A DNA stretch of 64,000 bases from Castanea sativa (Eukaryota > Streptophyta > Magnoliopsida > Fagales > Fagaceae): positions 3,569,001 through 3,633,000 of the forward strand of contig NC_134013.1 in the NCBI RefSeq assembly GCF_040712315.1, in the 5' to 3' direction. The position numbers and the translations under genes were made by a program. A model generated the notes under the pieces. That model saw only the letters and a list, made by a program, of their open reading frames with translations. It made no database searches and was not told the DNA's origin. Below, one piece after another: positions 1 to 11,813 of this stretch. The stretch's first letter is position 1, and the number at the start of each line of letters is the position of its first letter.

Positions 1-367
1 CCTTTGGAGGGTTTTTGGCCAGCACTACGTCGATGCTCTCTGTTAGGTCTTCTCTCTTTTTATTTTGCAGGTATTGTCTCAATTCAAAAGTGCGTATAGT
101 TTAGCAGTGATTTTTTCGGCATACCAGTACCTGATAATTAAGTTTTCTACAAACTATAAAAGTTGACCTCTAAATTGTAACAAAATAAAATTGAAGTCCA
201 AAACATACTAATAGAACTTCTCTTCAAATTTCTTTCTTGCAATGATAAATTAAACAAAAGACACCAAGCCCAGAAATAAACAAAGTAAAAGGTGACAGCA
301 ACATAGAATCAAGTGTTGCAAAAATCAAGAATAAAACTGAGAAAGCCAGTACGTGCTTAGTACTCAC
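1..367 (-). other. intron 1 (3' part cut by window edge) of AAE copy A
   Basis: This is the intron that follows exon 1 of the partial AAE gene; it starts with a minus-strand GTGAGT donor at 367. Bases about 150-260 match the intron of the complete paralogue at about 17430-17520, which supports common descent by duplication. Bases 1-80 have no counterpart that I can see in copy B, and I do not recognise them. Confidence 0.6.
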
Positions 368-565
368 CACATCTCCACGAGAAATTCCGAGCTGGGCAAG
401 AGCAGAAGCGAGTTTAGTGCAGCGTTCAAGGGTGTCTTTCCAGGTGTACCGAACATCACCGTACACAACAGAGGTTCTGTCCCTGTAGACCAAAGCCGAT
501 CGCTTCAAGAAAGTGATGGGAGAGAGAGGGACGTAATTTGCGGAGCTCCGGATTTGACCCTCCAT
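368..565 (-). CDS. AAE1: AAE1-like acyl-activating enzyme, copy A, exon 1 only (partial)
   Basis: Exon 1 encodes 66 residues starting [11 protein letters not shown] and ending ISRGDV at a GTGAGT donor (367), in phase 0. The exon has the same length and splice phase as exon 1 of the complete paralogue at 18018-18215 and differs at 8 of 66 residues. This is the N-terminal start of an AMP-binding acyl-CoA synthetase; the catalytic part would lie left of the window. The reading frame stays open upstream of 565, but I chose the Met at 565 because it aligns with the paralogue's start and with the MEG start of plant AAE1 proteins. Whether the gene is intact cannot be judged from here. Confidence 0.8.
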
Positions 566-686
566 TAGAATTTGACTTCGGAGTTCAGAGACCCAAAAAC
601 AAAAACAAAAAAAAAAAAATTGTTGCTGCTGCTGATGGAAGTGGTGATGGAAGAGAAAGCAAAGGAGAGCAACTCTTTGGACTAAT
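566..686 (-). promoter_or_regulatory. 5' leader / proximal promoter of AAE copy A
   Basis: This is A-rich leader sequence on the coding strand directly upstream of the exon 1 Met. It contains a GCTGCTGCTGATGGAAG tract that matches the equivalent leader of copy B (about 18216-18330). The transcription start is not identifiable by eye. Confidence 0.4.
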
Positions 687-2430
687 TTATTTGTCTTACG
701 TACATGTGTTGCCAACTTCCAATCAATTTGGTAGACAAAAGCTAGGGAGGTTAGGTTCCGTTGGATGCAGTCAAGTGACACACGTGGCAGCATCCTATCG
801 GATCGGGTTTGACACACAAGACACTGGACCAATCCCAAACTCATCATAAATCAAAACTTTTTTTTTTCATGGTTACTTGTCACTTTCATATAAATTTTTT
901 ATTTTTTTAATAAGGCATGCTAAAGGTTATTTTTTTGGTAATTATTAACAAATTATTTTTATTTAATATTACTTTTATGAAAAAAAATATTAATTTTTTT
1001 TTCTTTTTTCATAGAAAATTTTTATAATGGTTTACTAAAAAAATTATTTTTTCTTTATTACTCATAGTACTCCAATCACTCATATTTTGTTTTCATTTTC
1101 ATTTTTTGTGTTTATCTTTTTATCCATTTTTTATTCTGTTTTTTTTATTATCAATTTTCAGAATGGAAAACAAAAAATAGTGGATATTCTATTTGGCACT
1201 TGACTCTGACCGATGGAAAAAAAAATAATTTTCTCATTTATATGCTCACAATATTTTTTCCACAATTTTTGCCTCTAGGGCATGGTAGGAGTCCCGGACT
1301 AGATCACACCTGCGTGTATAGAAGTTGCCTAGCTCGAGTCTTGCAATTTGCAAAAATGTTTTGTCATGATGTGAATAGGCCTAACACATGTAGGGGTGCC
1401 ACATGCCATGAGTACTATGGGTTCAAATAGGCTAGGTCAATTATCATATCTACGAGACCCTCCTTTTTTGTTCATAAAAAAAATTCCACAATTTTCAGTA
1501 CTTTTTTTCCGAAAATGCCAATAAACTCATTTATAAAAAAAAAATGTCAAAAAATTGTTTTCATTCTCACTTTTTTTTTTTTGGATAAAAAAAAAATTAG
1601 AACAAAAAATAAACCCAAACAAATTTTTCCCTAGCTAGTCTTACAAAAACAGTAAATAAAAGGCGAAAATATCATTTTGGTCTCTACATTTTTGGGTTAC
1701 AGTCAATTTGGTCTTTATTATTTTCAACTTGCAGTCAATCTGGTCCCTACCATTAATTCACTAACGAAAAATGCCTACATGACAAATAGTTTGCACACGT
1801 GGCTAATAAAAAAATATAAAAAAATGTTTAATTACTTTTAAAAAAATCCATGTCAATGATTTTTAAAAAATCACAAAACCCACATATGGTTTTACAAAAA
1901 ACTGAAAGGGTGAATTCAAACTATTTCTCCAGCTTTTCTTAGACTTTCTTGGCAACCAAAAACAACCCATAAAATCAACCCAAATATAATACCAAAACAC
2001 ACCCAAGAAATCAACCCAAATATAATACCAAACACAACTAGAAATCATCTAAAATACCCATAATGGCTGAAACCCTCTTGTTTAATTTCTTTTTTAATTT
2101 TTCCCTCTTGTTTTTCTCATCTACAACCGAAACCCAATTTGTAATTCAAATTTCTTTTTTGATCTAACATGCCTCTTTTTGTTTGATTCAATGATTGGGT
2201 TTTGTTTTAGTAGGGGGAAATCGCTAATTTTTGGTTGGGTTTACAAAGTGGAGTTTTGGGCATGAAAGTTTGTGGATCTATAGGTTTGGTTTAGGAGAAT
2301 TGAGGTTGAAGCAATTATGGAGGCTGTGATGAATGATTGGAATTAAATGAGCATAGAGGAGCAGATTTATGTGGAGCGTGCTGTGCTGAAGAAGTTGGAA
2401 AATGAGTGGCTTGGGAACTTTGATTTTGAT
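687..2430. repeat. tandem duplication of AAE upstream region, unit 1
   Basis: Unit 1 starts at TCTTACGTACATGTG and runs through the distal promoter, T-rich DNA and the left part of a MULE. It recurs as unit 2 from 2431. The junction near 2430 lies inside the MULE (GATTTTGATG) and jumps straight back to TCTTATGTACATGTG, so unit 1 lost the MULE's right half. A related but more diverged form of the promoter part lies upstream of AAE copy B at about 18390-18540. Confidence 0.8.
1662..2430. mobile_element. truncated Mutator-like element (left TIR and part of interior)
   Basis: The start GGCGAAAATATCATTTTGG follows TAAATAAAA and matches base for base in design the intact element at 4790-5924. It has the same TIR phrases ('tttggtc' repeats, CACTAACGAAAAATGC) and the same interior. 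It lacks the right TIR because the tandem-duplication junction cuts it at about 2430. Confidence 0.7.
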
Positions 2431-2582
2431 GTCTTATGTACATGTGCTGCCAACTTCCAATTAATGTGGCAAACAAGAACTGGGGAGGTTAGGTCCCGTT
2501 GGATGCAGCCACGTGGCAATATATACACATGGCAGCATCCTATCAGATCAAGTTAAATACACAAGACACTGGACCTATCTTA

Positions 2583-3625
2583 GAGCAACCACATCAGCTC
2601 TTTTAAAAATTTCCTCTATTTTACACAAAAAATCTACCTTTTCTATTTTACATTATCACTTTTACAAAATCTTCACATCAGTTCCTCTATTTTACCCATC
2701 TTTTAATTAAATAATCAATACTCTCACAATTTTTTATTATTTTTCCTAACTAACAAAACGCGCGCTCTCTCTCTTCTCTCATTTCTGATTTTTTTTCTCT
2801 CTTTTCTTTCTCATTTCTGATTCTTTCTCATTTCTGATTTTTTTTCTCTCTCTCTTCTTCCTCATTTCTCATTCTTTTCTCTCTCGCTCTCTCTTTCTCT
2901 CTTTTCTCATTTCAGACTTTTTTTTCTCTCTCTCTACTTGTTTAAGATCATCTCTCTCTCTCTACCTGTTTCAGAATCTCTCTCTCTCTCTCTCTCGATT
3001 AACACTTCGATCCACTCGGATCTGAGCTCCGATCTGCTCGGATCCGAACTCCGATCCATGATTCACTAGCTCCGAGCTCGGATCCGCTCCGATCCGTCCG
3101 ATCCACGAGCTCTGATCCGCTCCGATCCACGAGCTCCGATCCGCGCCGATCCACCAACTCCGATCCGCGCTGATCCACCGGCTCCGATCCGAGCTTCGAG
3201 TTCCGATCCACGATCCACCAGCTCGGAGCTCCGATCCACAAGGTCCGATCCACAGCCACGAGCTTCGATCTACTATCTGTGTGTATCTCTTTTCTTTTTT
3301 TTTTTAGAAGTGTATCGCTGTGATGATTTCTGTGTGTGTGGGTGTGTTTGTGTGCATCTGAGGAAAACGAAGATGAACAGTTAACTGGATTGTTGAGCAC
3401 GGATAGGAGAGAAAAAAAAAATGAGCCAATGGAAATTAATAAAAAAATGGATAAACGAGCTATAGTAACCGTGTTAATATACACGGTTACTGTAGCTTGG
3501 GGATGGGTTTGCATAATTTTGCATGTTTTTACACCCACTGATGTGTGCATTTTTTGGCTCAAAATGTGCAAAATTGGTAGTTTTTTGTGTTTTAGATGAT
3601 TTTAACTGGACTGATGTGGATGCTC
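2583..3625. mobile_element. PIF/Harbinger-type MITE, TSD TTA
   Basis: The left end GAGCAACCACATCAG and right end CTGATGTGGATGCTC are inverted, and TTA flanks both sides (2580-2582, 3626-3628). The interior has pyrimidine-rich TC microsatellites (about 2765-2997) and a GATC-rich minisatellite, then a 9-bp hairpin GTAACCGTG/CACGGTTAC (about 3466-3491). A sister element with the same ends is at 23697-24562. The element is absent from unit 1 of the tandem duplication. Confidence 0.75.
3001..3250. repeat. GATC-rich degenerate minisatellite inside MITE
   Basis: About ten degenerate copies of a roughly 20-bp unit such as GAGCTCCGATCCGCTCCGATC. GATC, GAGCTC and GGATCC sites are very dense. It has far more G+C than the surrounding A/T-rich DNA. 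The open frame running across it on the minus strand is repetitive peptide noise. Confidence 0.7.
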
Positions 3626-4562
3626 TTAAAAGGCAAAATTTAGGTAGAGTAATTCATGTATCTTAAAAGATGAACCTAAGGAACATTACTTAAATACTGT
3701 ATTTAAGTCTTGTTCTATCCCATACTCATCCTAGATCATTTTTTTTTTCCGTGGCCACTTGTCACTTTTATATAGTTTTTTTTTTTTAATGAGACATATT
3801 AATGGATGTTCTTACGATAATTATTAATAAATTATTTTTGAAAAATTTTAATATCACTTTTATGAAGAAAAAAAAAATTAAAACATTAATTGATTTTTTT
3901 CTTAAAAAGGTTTACTAAAAAAAGTCTTTAGGGCATCCATTATCTTTTTCCTTTATTTATTACTCATAGTGCTCCAATCACTCATATTTTGTTTTCATTT
4001 TCATTTTTGTGTTTATCTTTTTATCCATTTTTTAATTTTTTTTTATTTTTTTATTTATTTATTTTTATCAATTTTCTGAACTTGAGAACAAAAAATAGTG
4101 GATATTCTATTTGGCACTTGACTCTTACCTATGGAAAAAAAATATATACTTTTCTCATTTATATGCTCACAATATTTTTCCACAATTTTTGCCCATGGGG
4201 CATGGTAGGAGTCCCAAACTAGATCACACCTGCATGTATGGTTCGAGTCGTGCAATTTGCAAAAATACTTTGCCACGACGTGGATAGTCCTAATGTACCT
4301 AAGGGTGCCCCATGCCATGAGTACTATGGGTGCAAGTAGGCCGGGTCAATTATCACACACATGAGACCCTCCTTTTCCGATCATAAAATTTTTTTTTTTT
4401 AAAGTCCACAATTTTTAGTTCTTTTTTTACCAAAATGCCAATAAACTCTTCTCTCTTTTTTTTTTAATAAAAATGTCAAAAAATTATTTTCATTCTCACA
4501 TTTTGTTGGGTATAAAAAAAGTTAGAACAAAAAATAAACCCAAACAAATTTTTCTCTAGTTA

Positions 4563-4762
4563 GGGTCTATTTGGATACCGCTTATTTGGCTGAAACTGAA
4601 AACTTATTACTAAAAGTACTGTAGATAAAGGTAAAAATTAGCTGAAATAGGACAGTGAGGCCCATAAATAGAACCAAAAAGTGCAATGGGCTCATGAATA
4701 GTACAAAAAATAAGTTGAATAGTAAAATAATTTTCATTTTTCATTGGTATCCAAACGGAGGC
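4563..4762. mobile_element. 200-bp Tourist-like MITE with empty site in sister repeat
   Basis: Ends are GGGTCTATTTGGATACCG and CGGTATCC-like (GGTATCCAAACGGAGGC), flanked by TTA at 4560-4562 and 4763-4765. Unit 1 of the tandem duplication has the unoccupied site (CTAGCTAGTCTTACAAAAAC at about 1631), so this insertion came after the duplication. A related element lies at 61984-62369. Confidence 0.8.
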
Positions 4763-4789
4763 TTAGTCTTACAAAAACAGTAAATAAAA

Positions 4790-5924
4790 GGCAAACATAT
4801 CATTTTGGTCCCTACATTTTTGGGTCACAATTAATTTAGTTCTTATATTTTGGTGCAGTCAATTTGGTCCTTATTATTTTCAACTTGTGGTCGATTTGGT
4901 CCTTACTGTTAACTCACTAACGAAAAATGTCTACATGACAAACTGTTTGCACATGTGGCTAATAAAACAATAAAAAAAAATGTTTAATTACTTTAAAAAA
5001 AATCCATGTCAATGATTTTTAAAAAAATAACAAAATCCACATGAGATTTTTAAAAAAAATGAAAGGGTGAATTCAAATTAGTTCTCCAGCTTTTCTTAGA
5101 CTTTCTTAGCAACCAAACAAAACCCATAAAATCAACCCAAATATAATACCAAACACAACTAGAAGTCATCTAAACTACCCAAAATGGCTGAAACCCTCTT
5201 GTTTAATTTCTTTTTTAATTTTTCCCTCTTGTTTTTCTCATCTACGACCGAAACCCATTTTGTATTTCAAATTTCCTTTTTGATCTAACATGCCTCTTTT
5301 TGTTTGATTCAATGGTTGGGTTTTGTTTTAGTAGGGGGAAATCGCTAAATTTTGCTTGGGTTTACGGAGTGGAGTTTTGGGCAAGAAAGTTTGTGGATCT
5401 ATAGGTTTGGTTTAGGATAATTGAGGTTGAAGCAATTATGGAGGCTATGATGAATGACTGGCATTAAATGAGCATAGAGGAGCAAATTTATGTGGAGTGT
5501 GCTATGCTGAAGGAGTTGGAAAATGAGTGGCTCAGGAACTTTGATTTTGAGACGGAGTGACAGTGTGTGATGGGTGATTTGATTTTGTGTTTGTGGGTTG
5601 TGTTTGAATGCTAAGAAAATGCAAGGAAAACAGGAGAAATTTTTTTAATTCACCTTTTCATTTTATTATTATTTTTTATGTGGATTTTGTAATTTTTTAA
5701 AATTGTTGACATGGATTTTTTTTAAAGTAATTAAACATTATTAGCCATGTGTGCATTACGTGTGCAAACTGTTTCCACATAAGCATTTTTCGTTAATGAG
5801 TTAACAACAAGGACCAAATTGATCCCAAATTGAAAATAACGGGGACTAAATTGACTATTATCAAAATGTAAGGGCTAAATTGACTGTGACTCTAAAATAT
5901 AATGACCAAAATGGTATTTTCACC
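4790..5924. mobile_element. Mutator-like (MULE) non-autonomous element with about 300-bp TIRs
   Basis: The left arm begins GGCAAACATATCATTTTGG and the right arm, read in reverse, begins GGTGAAAATACCATTTTGG. The arms stay similar for about 300 bp (shared CATTAACGAAAAATGC-type core). Flanks are TAAATAAAA (4781-4789) and TAAATAAAT (5925-5933), a 9-bp target duplication with one mismatch, the usual MULE length. The interior (about 5160-5590) has no transposase but contains a short ORF (5468-5560) also present in the truncated copy, so gene-fragment capture is possible. Confidence 0.75.
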
Positions 5925-5933
5925 TAAATAAAT

Positions 5934-6366
5934 ACATAATATTGAGCAACCAAACACGGCCTAGATTTTCTCAGCAGACAAACATTCGTTTACTTTTTTT
6001 GTTTTTTCTTTAATCTAGCAAGCAGATTGAGGCTGAGAAGAGAGCCGCATGTCGCATCGCATGCATCGTTTTGCTGAAAGAGTGCAAATTATAAAGTTGA
6101 AAAAGGGCCGACTTTAAACAGCTCCACCCAACTCAAGCCCACCAATTTTTTTTTTCTTTCATAGAAGACCGGCCCACCAAATTTGATCATGCTAATTTTT
6201 TCGGCTAAAATATGATAATGCTAAATCAGTTTAATAACAGATGCTAATTAGTAATTACTACACAAGAATTTTCACACTTTTGATAGTTACTATCAATTTT
6301 AATTTTAAAAGCAAATTTTTACGTTTATTGTATATTTATTACTATAATAAGTTTTTATAATGAAAT
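5934..6366. other. AAE flank, no gene
   Basis: This A/T-rich flank contains the phrase AAAAAGGGCCGACTTT (about 6099), which recurs upstream of copy B at about 18755. I see no coding signal. Confidence 0.5.
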
Positions 6367-7191
6367 TGTAGGGTCATTAGGCACAGGAATATGTGTGAGG
6401 TTGCCCAAGAGTATTCTTTGGGCTAGAAGCCCAGTCCGAGGACACAGAATGATCCAAGGGTGTATGAATGTTAACTCATAAGAAAATACTAGATAAAGAA
6501 GAGATAATGTTTGAATAAAGTATGTTCGAGGAAGATTGTGTCCTCGGTTATGCAAAGCCGAGGTAGGAGAAGGGTTGGTTAATATCCACAAGCTATATTC
6601 TAGAAATTCCTATAGGTTAGGGTAAACACGGTACACGGGGAGGATAAGAAAAAGGGAGGTGAAATATCTAAGATAAAGCTATTACTACCGCCCCCGCATT
6701 GAATGTTCTACAACTGATATTCTGGCCGCATTAATGGGGAAGTGAGACCTGAGCACCATGGTGGAACTTGGCTCCCATCTTCACATATTTCAGGAGAGGT
6801 GAATGGGACAAGTATCTAAAACGAGCAATTTAACTGTGACGTGGAGGATGAAGAGGAAAGGAATGAGGAAGTATAAAAGAAAGAGGGGACCTTAAGGAAA
6901 AGGGGAGAAAAAAGCACATTGGAGACCTCACTATCCATACTTGTAATCTATATTGGGAAGAAGTAATATAAGTCATCATCGACTTATATCTGAGGAGAAG
7001 ATTTCTTTCGCATTCATATATAACAGTTCTTCATGTGTGCCATTGTAGAAAAAAACTCATCCTCCTTTGTTACCTAAACATCATTAGAACTTAGATTTAA
7101 AGCCCACTCTCTCTACAAATTTCATTGTAAAAAGGCCTCTTAGGCCCATCACCTTCTAATTGTGGGTCCGGGCTTGAATTGTGTCCTTACA
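6367..7191. mobile_element. solo LTR (825 bp) with target duplication
   Basis: The element starts TGTAGGGTCATT and ends GTGTCCTTACA (TG...CA with inverted TGTA(A)GG ends). It is flanked by GAAAT (6362-6366) and AAAAT (7192-7196). The copy B flank keeps the unoccupied site (TTTTTATAATGAAATGATAATC at about 18960, shortened here), so this LTR inserted after the AAE block duplicated. It contains 'tcctcgg...ccgagg' motifs also found in the LTR at 19551-20324. No internal retrotransposon region is present. Confidence 0.8.
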
Positions 7192-7496
7192 AAAATAATA
7201 ATGAATGTAATTTTTTAATAGATAATTAATGTAATTGATATTACATCAATATCACAATTTTTGTAACTATTATCAATTTTATTATTAAAATAATTTTTTT
7301 TACGGTTATTATATATTTTACCATAAAAAGGTTTACATAATATAATAATAAAATGATAATCAATGTAATTTTTTTTTCTTTTTGGAGAAAAACAATCGAT
7401 GTAATTAATATTACATCAATACCACAATTTTTATAGGTATAATCAATATTACCATAACAACTTTTTTGTTGGTAATAGAAAAATGTGTAGAGAAGA

Positions 7497-8612
7497 GGGT
7501 GACAATCTCTACACGCAATACGGAATGAGAAAATCACCAACCTGCTCATTAGTGGAGATTGAAGAGACTCAAACCCACCTAAGTCTTGTTGACCCAAAGC
7601 TTGGCCACTAGACCACCTGCCACAATGATGACAATACGATATCACATCAATGATGTAATTACCTTATTCTCTTTTAAAATATAGGACATTACTTTAAAAC
7701 ACTTCTATAATATAATTTGTAATATCCTTAATTAATATTACTTTATAAGTTGTGTAAGTAGTGATTAAACGATATTATTTTCACATGCACCCACTTATTA
7801 ACATTAATCACATGTCATATCATCTCAATAATTAAATAGTACCATGTCAAACAATAGGGGTAAAATCAATATTTTTAGACATCAACCCACCAAAATCAAA
7901 ATTACACCAAATTAGAAAATGTATTTTATGTTTTAGTGTAAATAATAAATTTAACCACTCTAACATGGAATAAAGCAAAGAAAACAGAGGATTAACAAAA
8001 AAAGCTACTTCCTAGTTCCTACCATTCTAAATTAGCTAAATGATAAGCACCAACATGCTTTGGGCAATACGGAATGAGATAAGCACCAACATACTCATTA
8101 GTGGAGATCGAACAAACTCAAACCCACCTAAGTTTTGTTGACCCAAAGCTTCGGCAGTAGACCACCTGCCACAATGATTACAATGTGATATCACATCAAT
8201 GGTGTAATTATCATCTTCTCTTTTTAAATATAGCACGTTACTTAAAAACACTTCTATAATATAATTTGTAATATCCTTAATTAATATTACTTGATAAGTT
8301 GCGTAAGTAGTGATTAAACAATATTATTTTCACATGCACTCACTTATTAACATTAATCACATGTCATGTCACCTCAATAATTAAATAGTACCATGTCAAA
8401 TGATAGGGGTTAAAATCAATATTTTAGACATCAACCCACCAAAATTAAAATCACACCAAATTAGAAAATGTAATTTATGTTTTAGTCTAAATAATAAATT
8501 TAACCGCTCTAACATGGAATAAAGCAAGGAAAACGGAGGATTATAAAAAGAAAAGAAAAGAAAAGAATGCTACTTCCTAGTTCTTACCATTCTAAATTAG
8601 CTAAATGATAAG
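7497..8612. repeat. tandem duplication, period about 550 bp, with SINE-like segment
   Basis: Unit 1 (about 7497-8046) and unit 2 (about 8047-8612) are near-identical, both holding GCAATACGGAATGAGA and the run ending CTAAATGATAAG. Copy B has a single equivalent (about 19040-20740) split by later insertions. Each unit includes an antisense tRNA-like SINE segment (about 7538-7625 and 8098-8172; box-B-like GGGTTTGAGTCTC on the minus strand, box-A-like GTCTAGTGGCCAAG). Confidence 0.8.
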
Positions 8613-9001
8613 ACACTTAATTAAATAAAATTACCAAATTCAGCTAATCTGCTACTACTAGCTAGAGTGGGTAGTAATTTTATAAATCACCACATAGGGA
8701 ATTAAAAGAAATGCAAAATTACCCAATGCAAGATTAGATTTCATAATTAAATTCAACCATGTGTTGGTATTGAGCGATGAACCACATAGTAAATTTTAAT
8801 TATCCTTTGAATAATAGACTTGATCACATGTTTAAATTTAATTAAAAACCTTAATATATAATATTTAGGAAATTGTACATAAATTTTACCCAAAACAGAA
8901 AATACATCAGTAAAGGAGTACAGTAACAACCAACCATAAGTAGATTAGGGATTACACTTTTTAACGGATCTATATATATCCATTATAGCATGTTTCTTCT
9001 T
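8613..9001. other. duplicated AAE flank, no gene
   Basis: This flank is collinear with 20750-21760 of copy B (shared AGATTAGGGATTACACTTTT). It has no coding signal. Confidence 0.6.
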
Positions 9002-9138
9002 CTTCTTCTTCTTTTTTTTTTTTTTTTTTTGAGAAGGAATAACTTGAATTTTCATTAAAAAAATTAGCCGAAATTAGCTGCAAGTACAGGTAGAAGGTGT
9101 GGAGAAACATCCACCATCCACACTGAAAAACCTCGAAC
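9002..9138 (-). mobile_element. 5'-truncated non-LTR retroposon end with 17-bp target duplication
   Basis: A poly-T run, then about 120 bp of unique sequence, lies between two perfect copies of ATAGCATGTTTCTTCTT (8985-9001 and 9139-9155). This is what a reverse-strand LINE or SINE 3' end with poly-A tail leaves behind. The copy B flank (about 21740-21770) shows the site without the insert. Confidence 0.75.
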
Positions 9139-9155
9139 ATAGCATGTTTCTTCTT

Positions 9156-9736
9156 ATTTCATTTGGCTTAGCTTTTTAACTTATTTGTTAATCCATAGTT
9201 TTTTTAGATGTATCTATCTTCTATTTTTTAGTTCCAATGACTATATTGTTTCTATAAATCTAATGACAAAAGAGCATATTTTATAGATCTAACGACACAA
9301 CATGGGTGAAATTAAAACAAATATAAATTAAATGACTGAAAAAGGAAAAAAATTGAAATGAAAGATATGGTCCATATGGAAATGAAAATACCTCAAAAAA
9401 AATATTGAACATAATTCTTTTTAAGTCTTAAAATCCAAAAAATACATTTTTGTTTTCAAATCATGAATATAATGAATTTGATTAGGTTAACTGGGTTGGA
9501 AATTTTTGCCAACACAAACATAGCCCAATTTAATGGGCTAGAAAGTTAAACGTGATACTAGACAAATCGTCTTCACACTTACCAAATACCTATCCTTTCA
9601 TATCTAAAAACACATTGTTTTATCGGTGAGTAGAGAGCTAGTGAGAGAGAGAACAAATTGACAAGATAGAGAGAAACCAACTTATACCTAATTACCAACA
9701 ACATATGAGTCAATGAGAAGAGAGGGAGAGAGGGAG
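9156..9736. other. end of duplicated block and unique intergenic DNA
   Basis: Similarity to copy B fades at about 9215 (versus about 21840). The rest is A/T-rich DNA with a short GAGAGAG tract at about 9640-9735. No gene is seen. Confidence 0.5.
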
Positions 9737-9739
9737 TTA

Positions 9740-10892
9740 GGGCCCGTTTGGTTTAAAATTTACCATCACTCAATTCTCAATTCTCAATTCTTATCACTCA
9801 TCACTCATCACTTAAAATACCTCAATTTTTCAAACCCACTGTTTGGCACCTTAACTCATATCAGTTTTCAACTTCAAAACCGTGGGACCCACACATTGAC
9901 ATAACCCAGTGTTACTATTGTTACTACCCGCGTCTTTAACAAAAAAAAATATCTTCCTCCGTAACTTCTCCCATCCTCTCACCTTTCATTTCTCTAACTC
10001 TCCCTCTTTCCTATCAAATTTTTTTTGTCTATTTCTCTTTCTCTGTCTCTCCCCTCTTCACTCTATTTGATTTTTTTTTCCCACTCTTCTTTGTTTTTTT
10101 TTTTCTCTTCTCTGTTTCTTTCTCAGTGGTTTTTGGTTGGTTTGTACCGGTGGTAATTGGGTTTAAAGTGATGGGTTGTTTTAGTGATGGGTTCGGATTG
10201 GTGATGGTGGGTTGATCGGGTTTTTGGGGCTGGGTTACGGTGGAGATCGGGTTTGAGATTGGGTTTTTGGGGCTGGGCTACAATGGAGATTGGGCTATGG
10301 GTCACGGCGTGGCTTGAATCAGTGTTTCGGTGGTGTTATAGTGGAGATCGAGTTATGGGTTGGCGTTTGGAGATGGGTTGGCGTTATGGGTCAGCGTTAT
10401 GTTTTTAGTTTTGCTTGAGCCGATCTTCAGTTTTTTGATCTGGGCTGAGCTTGAATCGATTTGGTGGTTGCTCATGACGGTGATGACTGGTGTGGTGGCG
10501 GCGGCGGCTTGTGGAGGAGCAATTAAGGGTCAGTGAGAAGAAAAAGCTCTAGGTAAAAGAAAAAAAAATGAAGAAGGAGAAGTGACAAAGAACGGGTGGA
10601 GAGAGAAAAAGAAAACAGTGAGAGGATAAGTAGTAAGAGAGAGGTAACAAAATGGGCCCCACAGAGATCAAAAATTTATACAACTACCATTGAGTTACAT
10701 AACTCAAAAACTGAAAACACCAATTTGGTGTTTTCAGTTTTCATCACTCTCACTCAAAATTTGTGAGTTTTGAGTGATGGAAACCCAAGGTGAAAATAAA
10801 GCCAAACAACCAAACTGGTGTGGGTCCCACGATTTTTCATATCTTGAGTTTTCAGTGATATCACTCAAAACAAGCCTAAACCAAACATGCCC
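9740..10892. mobile_element. 1.15-kb PIF/Harbinger-type MITE, TSD TTA
   Basis: Ends are GGGCCCGTTTGGTTTA and TAAACCAAACATGCCC, flanked by TTA (9737-9739, 10893-10895). Subterminal arms share 'tgagtgat/atcactca' phrases. The interior is GT-rich (GGTGATGGGTT) and has no transposase. Confidence 0.8.
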
Positions 10893-10936
10893 TTAGTGAG
10901 TGGTGAGGCGAAGGATAAATTGAAATGATGGGTTTC

Positions 10937-10938
<2 letters not shown>

Positions 10939-11011
<73 letters not shown>
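10939..11011. repeat. compound microsatellite (TA)n(TCA)n
   Basis: About 20 TA units run directly into about 11 ATC/TCA units. Confidence 0.95.
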
Positions 11012-11039
11012 ACCTCAAAAAAATTAACCTAAAGTATCA

Positions 11040-11810
11040 CCATGTCATGTTGTATTGGGTTGGATCAACTTTACTAGGTCGGTGGGCACAATGCACACGT
11101 TAAAAACCCCATATTTATTTAAAATGCTCTATTTAAGATTCATTTGACTTAAGGTAATACACAGGTAGTCTTCTCCCTTTTTCTAACCCATTTTTCCTAA
11201 TATAAGAGAGGTTCAATTTCAAGTTTGATTCCGTTATCAATAAATTTTAATAATTTTATGGCTTGGAACCCATCATAATTGAATCAAACCAGCTAGTTGC
11301 CATAATCTTTGTGGAAGCAGCCAAAACATCTTCCAAACTCCGCCCTTAAAATAATTGAGAATTCACACTAAGTTACTAGAGCTAATGTAACGTCAAGGAT
11401 CTCTCCCATATTATTTGACTACTGCAGCCTCCTTCCCTTTTTCTCGATTGTGAAATTCAATTTTTGTTATATATTGTCTAATAAGGCTACTCATCTGTTG
11501 GCCCGTTGGGCTTCCTTTTCCTTAACTTGGGACACTCATCCCATCTCTTAGTAGGTCTCTTGTAAGGATGTTGATGGGTTGGTTCTCTCCGTTGTCTTTG
11601 CCCTCTTTGGGGCTTGGGCCTGCCCTTTCTTATGATATTATCTTACTTAACAGCAACAACAACAACAAAAAGAAGAAGAGAGAAGATGCTAATGTTATAT
11701 GATTGGGGGAAACTGGTAATTTGCTCAGATAACATAATTGCACACAAAGTTTATGGCAAATTATGATTATTACAATTTAAAACATAGAGGAACAGGGTAC
11801 TAAGGGTATG
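11040..11810. other. intergenic with LINE remnant
   Basis: There is no gene. At about 11484-11556 the plus strand reads NKATHLLARWASF before stops, resembling the end of the RNase H domain of plant L1-type LINEs (pattern N-x-A-x-H-x-L-A-x-W-A). This is probably a decayed LINE 3' end. Confidence 0.4.
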
Positions 11811-11813
11811 ATT

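Larger units (their letters stand above)
2431..5568. repeat. tandem duplication of AAE upstream region, unit 2
   Basis: Unit 2 repeats 687-2430 and is longer because it later gained two MITEs (2583-3625 and 4563-4762). It holds a second copy of the AAE distal promoter (about 2431-2579), but no AAE exon follows it. Both units share a block with a SINE-like look (about 1270-1430 and 4190-4370, with the phrase CATGCCATGAGTACTATGGG). Confidence 0.8.

Noticed and set aside
224..847. 207-residue minus-strand ORF as a single coding unit
   Set aside because: Only 368-565 matches the paralogue's exon. The parts before 565 and after 368 are leader and intron read through in an open frame.
538..849. 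103-residue plus-strand ORF over the AAE promoter
   Set aside because: Antisense to AAE exon 1 and its leader, with a lysine-rich run from poly-A; no family features.
2999..3571. 190-residue minus-strand ORF
   Set aside because: It crosses the GATC minisatellite and MITE interior; the repetitive SELVDR peptide is a by-product of the array.
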